A model generated the notes under the pieces. It saw nothing but the letters and a program-made list of their open reading frames with translations, was not told where the DNA came from and searched no databases. Below, in pieces: positions 60,688-64,000 of a stretch of 64,000 bases of DNA. The stretch spans positions 2,274,501 through 2,338,500 of the forward strand of contig NZ_LR813084.1 in NCBI RefSeq assembly GCF_903815225.1, given 5' to 3'. A program made the translations under genes and the position numbers. Origin of the DNA: Delftia tsuruhatensis. Its GTDB lineage: Bacteria; Pseudomonadota; Gammaproteobacteria; Burkholderiales; Burkholderiaceae_C. Each line of letters opens with the position of its first letter. The first letter of the stretch is position 1.

Positions 60688-61434
60688 ATGGCGTTCCTCG
60701 AGATCGAACAGGTGGTGTTCACCTATCCGGGGCGGCCGCCCGTCGTGGACGGTGTGGACTGGCATGTGCAGGCCGGCGAAGTCCACTGCCTGCTGGGCCG
60801 CAGCGGCTGCGGCAAGACCACCTTGCTCAAGCTGGCGGCGGGGCTGCTCAGGCCGCGGTCGGGCCGCATCCTGCTGCGCGGCCGCGAGCTGGCGGAACCC
60901 GGCCCGCAACTGGGCTTCATGTTCCAGGCCCCCACGCTGCTGGAGTGGCACACGGCGCTGGCCAATGTGCTGCTGCCCGTGTCGCTGCAGCGTCGGCCCA
61001 CGTCGCAGGACGAGCAGCGCGCGCTGGCGCTGCTGGAGCAGTTGGGCCTGGCCTCGCACGCGCACCACCATCCGCGCCAGCTCTCGGGCGGCCAGCAAAG
61101 CCGTGTGGCGCTGGCGCGCGCGCTGATCCTGGAGCCGCCGCTGCTGCTGCTGGACGAGCCCTTCGCCGCGCTCGATGCCATCACGCGCGCCGAGCTGCAG
61201 GACGACCTGCTGCGCACCTGCCGCGAGCGGGGCACCACGGTGCTCTTCGTCACCCACGACATCAACGAGGCCGTCTACCTGGGCGATCAGATCGCCCTCA
61301 TGCACGGCGGGCGCATCGTGGACGGCGTGGCCGTGCAGCTGCCCGCGCCGCGCAGCCAGGCCATGCGCCACGGCCCGGCCTTCAACGAATACTGCGCCCG
61401 CGTGCGCGCCTGCATGGACAGGGCGGCCACATGA
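60688..61434 (+). CDS. ABC transporter ATP-binding protein (SsuB/TauB/ThiZ type)
   Basis: A 248-residue ATPase from ATG 60688 (MAFLEIEQVVFTYPGRPPVV); a longer in-frame start at 60664 overlaps the LuxC-like gene. Walker A GRSGCGKTT, signature LSGGQQSRVALARAL, Walker B LLLLDEPFAALD and switch histidine FVTHDINEAV are intact. The Q-loop FMFQAPTLLEWHTALANVLL is characteristic of importers for sulfonates, taurine, nitrate or thiamine pyrimidine. It is translationally coupled to the permease gene (ATGA at 61431). Confidence 0.93.
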   Translation: MAFLEIEQVVFTYPGRPPVVDGVDWHVQAGEVHCLLGRSGCGKTTLLKLAAGLLRPRSGRILLRGRELAEPGPQLGFMFQAPTLLEWHTALANVLLPVSLQRRPTSQDEQRALALLEQLGLASHAHHHPRQLSGGQQSRVALARALILEPPLLLLDEPFAALDAITRAELQDDLLRTCRERGTTVLFVTHDINEAVYLGDQIALMHGGRIVDGVAVQLPAPRSQAMRHGPAFNEYCARVRACMDRAAT

Positions 61435-62216
61435 GCGCATCGCTGTGGACGCCCCGCATGCGCGAGCGCCTGCTGGCCGCCGTGCTGGCGCTGCTCCTGG
61501 TGGGCCTTTGGGAGCTGCTGGTGCGGCGCTGGGGCCTGTCCGCCCTGGTGCTGCCCGCGCCCTCCGCCGTGGCGGTGTCGCTGTGGACGGGCCTGGCCTC
61601 CGGCTATTTCTGGCCCCACATCGCCGCCACCTTGCAGGCGCTGCTGCTGGGTCTGGCGGCCGGCAGCCTGGTCGGCCTGCTGGCGGGCATGGCGCTGGCC
61701 GAATCCGAATTCCTGGAGCGCGTGCTCAGGCCCTATGTGGTGGTCAGCCAGGTGGTGCCCAAGCTGGCGCTGGCGCCGCTGTTCGTGCTGTGGTTCGGCT
61801 TCGGCATGCTGCCCACGGTGCTGATCACCGCGCTGATCTGCTTTTTCCCGCTGATGGAGAACACGCTGACCGGCCTGCGCCAGGTCGATGCCCAGCGGCT
61901 GCAGCTGTTTCGCATGCTGGGTGCCACGCGGCTGCAGACGCTGCTGCACCTGAAGCTGCCCACGGGGCTGCCGGCCATTCTCGCGGGCCTGCGCGTGGCC
62001 GTGGTCCTGGCCCTGGTCGGCGCCGTGGTGGCCGAGTTCATGGGCGCCAGCCGGGGCCTGGGCGCCGTGGTCATCGCCGCCCAGGGCATGATGGACACCA
62101 CCCTCATGTTCGCGGCCCTGGTGCTCATCGCCGCCATGGGACTGCTGTTGTACCAGGCCTGCCTGCTGCTGGAGCGCAGGCTTTTGCGTCCCCACAACGG
62201 CTCCCATACCTTCTGA
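61431..62216 (+). CDS. ABC transporter permease (SsuC/ThiX type)
   Basis: A 261-residue permease with about six hydrophobic helices, from ATG 61431. The EAA loop is FRMLGATRLQTLLHLKLPTGLPAILAGLR, and the start LAAVLALLLVGLWELLVRRWG and ALAPLFVLWFGFGMLPTVLI are typical of the BPD_transp_1 type that pairs with NMT1-like receptors. It lies directly between the ATPase and the receptor genes. With a TPP riboswitch upstream the import of a thiamine-related compound is expected. Confidence 0.92.
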   Translation: MSASLWTPRMRERLLAAVLALLLVGLWELLVRRWGLSALVLPAPSAVAVSLWTGLASGYFWPHIAATLQALLLGLAAGSLVGLLAGMALAESEFLERVLRPYVVVSQVVPKLALAPLFVLWFGFGMLPTVLITALICFFPLMENTLTGLRQVDAQRLQLFRMLGATRLQTLLHLKLPTGLPAILAGLRVAVVLALVGAVVAEFMGASRGLGAVVIAAQGMMDTTLMFAALVLIAAMGLLLYQACLLLERRLLRPHNGSHTF

Positions 62217-62275
62217 TCTCCACGGTCCATGCCATGCCTGCGGGCGCGCTGGCCGAACCCTTGCTCCTCACCGCC

Positions 62276-63289
62276 ATGAACACATCGCACACAGCCTCCT
62301 TCCTCTCTCGCCGCGGCCTGCTGGGCGCCACGGCGGGCCTTGCCGGCCTGGCGCTGGCCGGCACTTCCACGGCCGCACCCGCCCAGGGCAAGATCCGCCT
62401 GGCCGGCTGGAGCAAGCCCATCAGCGAGATCACCAACATCCTGGCCGAGCCCGACAAGGGTTTCTTCAAGGCCCAGGGCGTGGAGCTGGCCTACCTGCCG
62501 GGCGCGGGCGGCGGCGACGCCATCCGCAACATGCTCAGCGGCCAGGCCGACGTGGCCTTCACCGACCCCGGCTCCTTCTTCATGGCGCTGGACAAGGGCG
62601 AGAAGCTGGTCGCCATCTACGACATCTACCCGCAGAACGTGTTCAACGTGGTCTCGCTCAAGTCCTCTGGCATTCGCAAGCCGGCCGACCTCAAGGGCAA
62701 GAAGATCGGCGTGTACAGCCTGGCCAGCGGCACGCGCCAGAACCTGCTGGTGATGCTGCACCAGGTGGGGCTGAAGGAGTCGGACGTGAGCATCGTCGTC
62801 ACCGGCCTGCTCAACTTCGCACCGCTGATGCAGGGCCAGGTCGATGCCACGGCCGCCACCGACACCGGCCTGGCCGTGGGCCTGCGCAAGGGCATGGGCG
62901 AGGTGGACGTGATGCAGGTGCGCGACCACCTGAACATCTCCAGCGACATGTTCGTGGTGCGCGAGGACACGCTGCGCGAGAAGAAGGACCTGCTCAAGGC
63001 CTTCCTGCGCGGTTACCGCGACAGCGCGGCCTGGATGATCGCCCACCCCGAGGAAGCGGCCACGCTGGCCGGCAGGCACGCCATCGATGGCACGCAGCGT
63101 GACATCAACCTGGACGTGATCCGCCTGCGCAATGCGTCCTCGCAGCCGGTGCAGGCAGGCAAGCCCCTGGGCAGCTTCGATCTCGCGGCCCTGCAAAAGG
63201 GCGCCGACGCCTACCGCGCGCTGGGCATGGTGCAAAGGCAGATCAAGGTGTCGGACGTGGTCGATACCACGCTGCTGCCGGGGGCCTGA
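62276..63289 (+). CDS. NMT1/THI5-like substrate-binding protein
   Basis: A 337-residue periplasmic receptor from ATG 62276. The leader MNTSHTASFLSRRGLLGATA is twin-arginine-like, ending near AAPAQ. The mature part holds NMT1/THI5-like features: IRLAGWSKPISEITNILAEP, FFKAQGVELAYLPGAGGGDA, MLSGQADVAFTDPGSFFMAL, DLKGKKIGVYSLASGTRQNL. This fold includes ThiY, which binds formylaminopyrimidine, and SsuA/TauA. The riboswitch argues for a thiamine-type ligand. The gap of 60 bases to the permease gene is the largest in the operon. Confidence 0.9.
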   Translation: MNTSHTASFLSRRGLLGATAGLAGLALAGTSTAAPAQGKIRLAGWSKPISEITNILAEPDKGFFKAQGVELAYLPGAGGGDAIRNMLSGQADVAFTDPGSFFMALDKGEKLVAIYDIYPQNVFNVVSLKSSGIRKPADLKGKKIGVYSLASGTRQNLLVMLHQVGLKESDVSIVVTGLLNFAPLMQGQVDATAATDTGLAVGLRKGMGEVDVMQVRDHLNISSDMFVVREDTLREKKDLLKAFLRGYRDSAAWMIAHPEEAATLAGRHAIDGTQRDINLDVIRLRNASSQPVQAGKPLGSFDLAALQKGADAYRALGMVQRQIKVSDVVDTTLLPGA

Positions 63290-63290
63290 C

Positions 63291-64000
63291 ATGGCGCAGC
63301 CGTCTTCACTGGGCCTGCGGGGCAAGGTCGTCCTGGTCACGGGGGCCAGCCGTGGCATAGGCGCGGCCATCGCCGTGGCCTTTGCGCGCGAAGGCGCCGC
63401 GGTGGCGATCAACCACCTGTCCAACGACGCGGCGGCCGCCCGGACCGTCGCTGCCTGCCAGGCGGCCGGCAAGGCGATGGGCGGAGACGCCTGGGCCGCC
63501 AAGGCCGACGTGGGCTCGCGGCCTGCCGTGCAGGAGATGGCGCATGCCATCGCCCGTGAGGCCGGGGGCATCGACATCGTGGTCAACAACGCCTTCAGAC
63601 CCTATGCCTTCGATCCCGAGCGGCGCAGCCGTTTCGACGATCTGGACTGGAGCGACTACCAGGCCCAGTTCGACGGTGCCGTGGGCACGGCCTTCAATGT
63701 CTGTGCTGCGGTTCTGCCGCAGATGCGCCAGCGTGCGCGCGGCAGCATCGTCAACATTGCAAGCAACCTGGTGGAGCACCCCGTCGTGCCCTATCACGAC
63801 TACACCACGGCCAAGGCCTCGCTGGTGGCCTTCAGCCGCAACCTGGCCGGCGAGCTGGGCCCCGTGGGCATCCGCGTCAACTGCGTGGCCCCGGGCCTGG
63901 TCCATCCCACCCAGGGTACGCAGGACACGCGGGAATCGTTCCGCGAATCGCTGATGGCGGCCACGCCGCTGCGGCGCCTGGCACGGCCCGAGGACGTGGC
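63291..64000 (+). CDS. SDR oxidoreductase (3' partial)
   Basis: A short-chain dehydrogenase/reductase starting at ATG 63291, one base after the receptor stop, and running off the window after 236 codons. The cofactor motif is TGASRGIG (near 18-25), with NNA (NN in VVNNAF), the catalytic Ser in VNIASN, and Tyr-x3-Lys in YTTAK. The length and layout fit FabG-like 3-oxoacyl reductases or general carbonyl reductases. In this operon it is well placed to reduce the aldehyde made by the LuxC-like enzyme to an alcohol. The C-terminus is not seen. Confidence 0.88.
   Translation, partial: MAQPSSLGLRGKVVLVTGASRGIGAAIAVAFAREGAAVAINHLSNDAAAARTVAACQAAGKAMGGDAWAAKADVGSRPAVQEMAHAIAREAGGIDIVVNNAFRPYAFDPERRSRFDDLDWSDYQAQFDGAVGTAFNVCAAVLPQMRQRARGSIVNIASNLVEHPVVPYHDYTTAKASLVAFSRNLAGELGPVGIRVNCVAPGLVHPTQGTQDTRESFRESLMAATPLRRLARPEDV

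Noticed and set aside
1..64000. CRISPR arrays, tRNA or rRNA genes, insertion sequences
   Set aside because: No regularly spaced repeats, cloverleaf-type sequences, rRNA-like blocks or transposase motifs were seen on reading through the window.

Overview
The window is strongly G+C-rich, has third positions saturated with G/C, and has the gene content of a betaproteobacterium of the family Comamonadaceae. Evidence for this is the many Bug/TctC tripartite-tricarboxylate solute receptors, trimeric Porin_4-type porins, an AmpR-linked class A beta-lactamase, a chromosomal OXA-like enzyme, classical fused ArgA and full-length HrpA. Delftia or a close relative is my best guess; this is inferred from style and content, not from a database match. 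No rRNA, tRNA or CRISPR is visible.

Layout. 1-3474: the end of a sulfate/thiosulfate ABC operon (cysT partial, cysW, cysA) closed by a perfect 17-bp hairpin, then dsbB. 3482-12475: a catabolic island for four-carbon polyols (erythritol/threitol type), with an erythrulose/dihydroxyacetone-type kinase transcribed divergently from an RpiB-like isomerase, an RbsABC-like importer, an SDR dehydrogenase, an EltD-like zinc dehydrogenase and a SorC-family regulator. 12482-26537: LysE exporter, glutathione transferase, divergent ampR/class A beta-lactamase, argA, a TolC-HlyD-ABC2-ABC2 export operon lacking its ATPase, an MFS transporter, and a LysR-controlled amidohydrolase/Bug pair.

26634-28415 is a distinctly A+T-richer insert holding a Vgr-related HExxH (zincin-like) protein and two tandem paralogous lipoproteins, organised like a type VI secretion effector with immunity proteins. 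It is followed by tautomerase/LysR, an RNA-repair operon (RNA ligase plus HD-phosphoesterase/polynucleotide kinase), a GlxA-type regulator divergent from an exported DJ-1/PfpI protein, a receptor-like protein without signal peptide, a metallophosphoesterase, hrpA, an outer-membrane barrel protein and a second small HELLH zincin.

42815-56134: a HugZ-like FMN protein, an acyl-CoA ligase, an OXA-type beta-lactamase, then a probable aromatic-ester module (tannase-family lipoprotein, porin and Bug receptor, divergent from an amidohydrolase, with a MarR gene next door and a MarR-like palindrome in the shared promoter), a zf-TFIIB protein, GNAT/LysR, and a CocE/NonD lipoprotein hydrolase. 56191-57866: TetR plus a DUF418-like membrane protein.

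57930-64000 is the most unusual part. A convincing thiamine pyrophosphate (TPP) riboswitch precedes a tight operon of a LuxE-like acyl-AMP synthetase, a LuxC-like acyl reductase, a SsuABC/ThiXYZ-type ABC importer with an NMT1/THI5-like receptor, and an SDR reductase running off the window. Taken together this reads as TPP-repressed uptake and stepwise carboxylate-to-aldehyde-to-alcohol reduction of an oxidised thiamine-related compound. That route is my inference and I know of no description of it.
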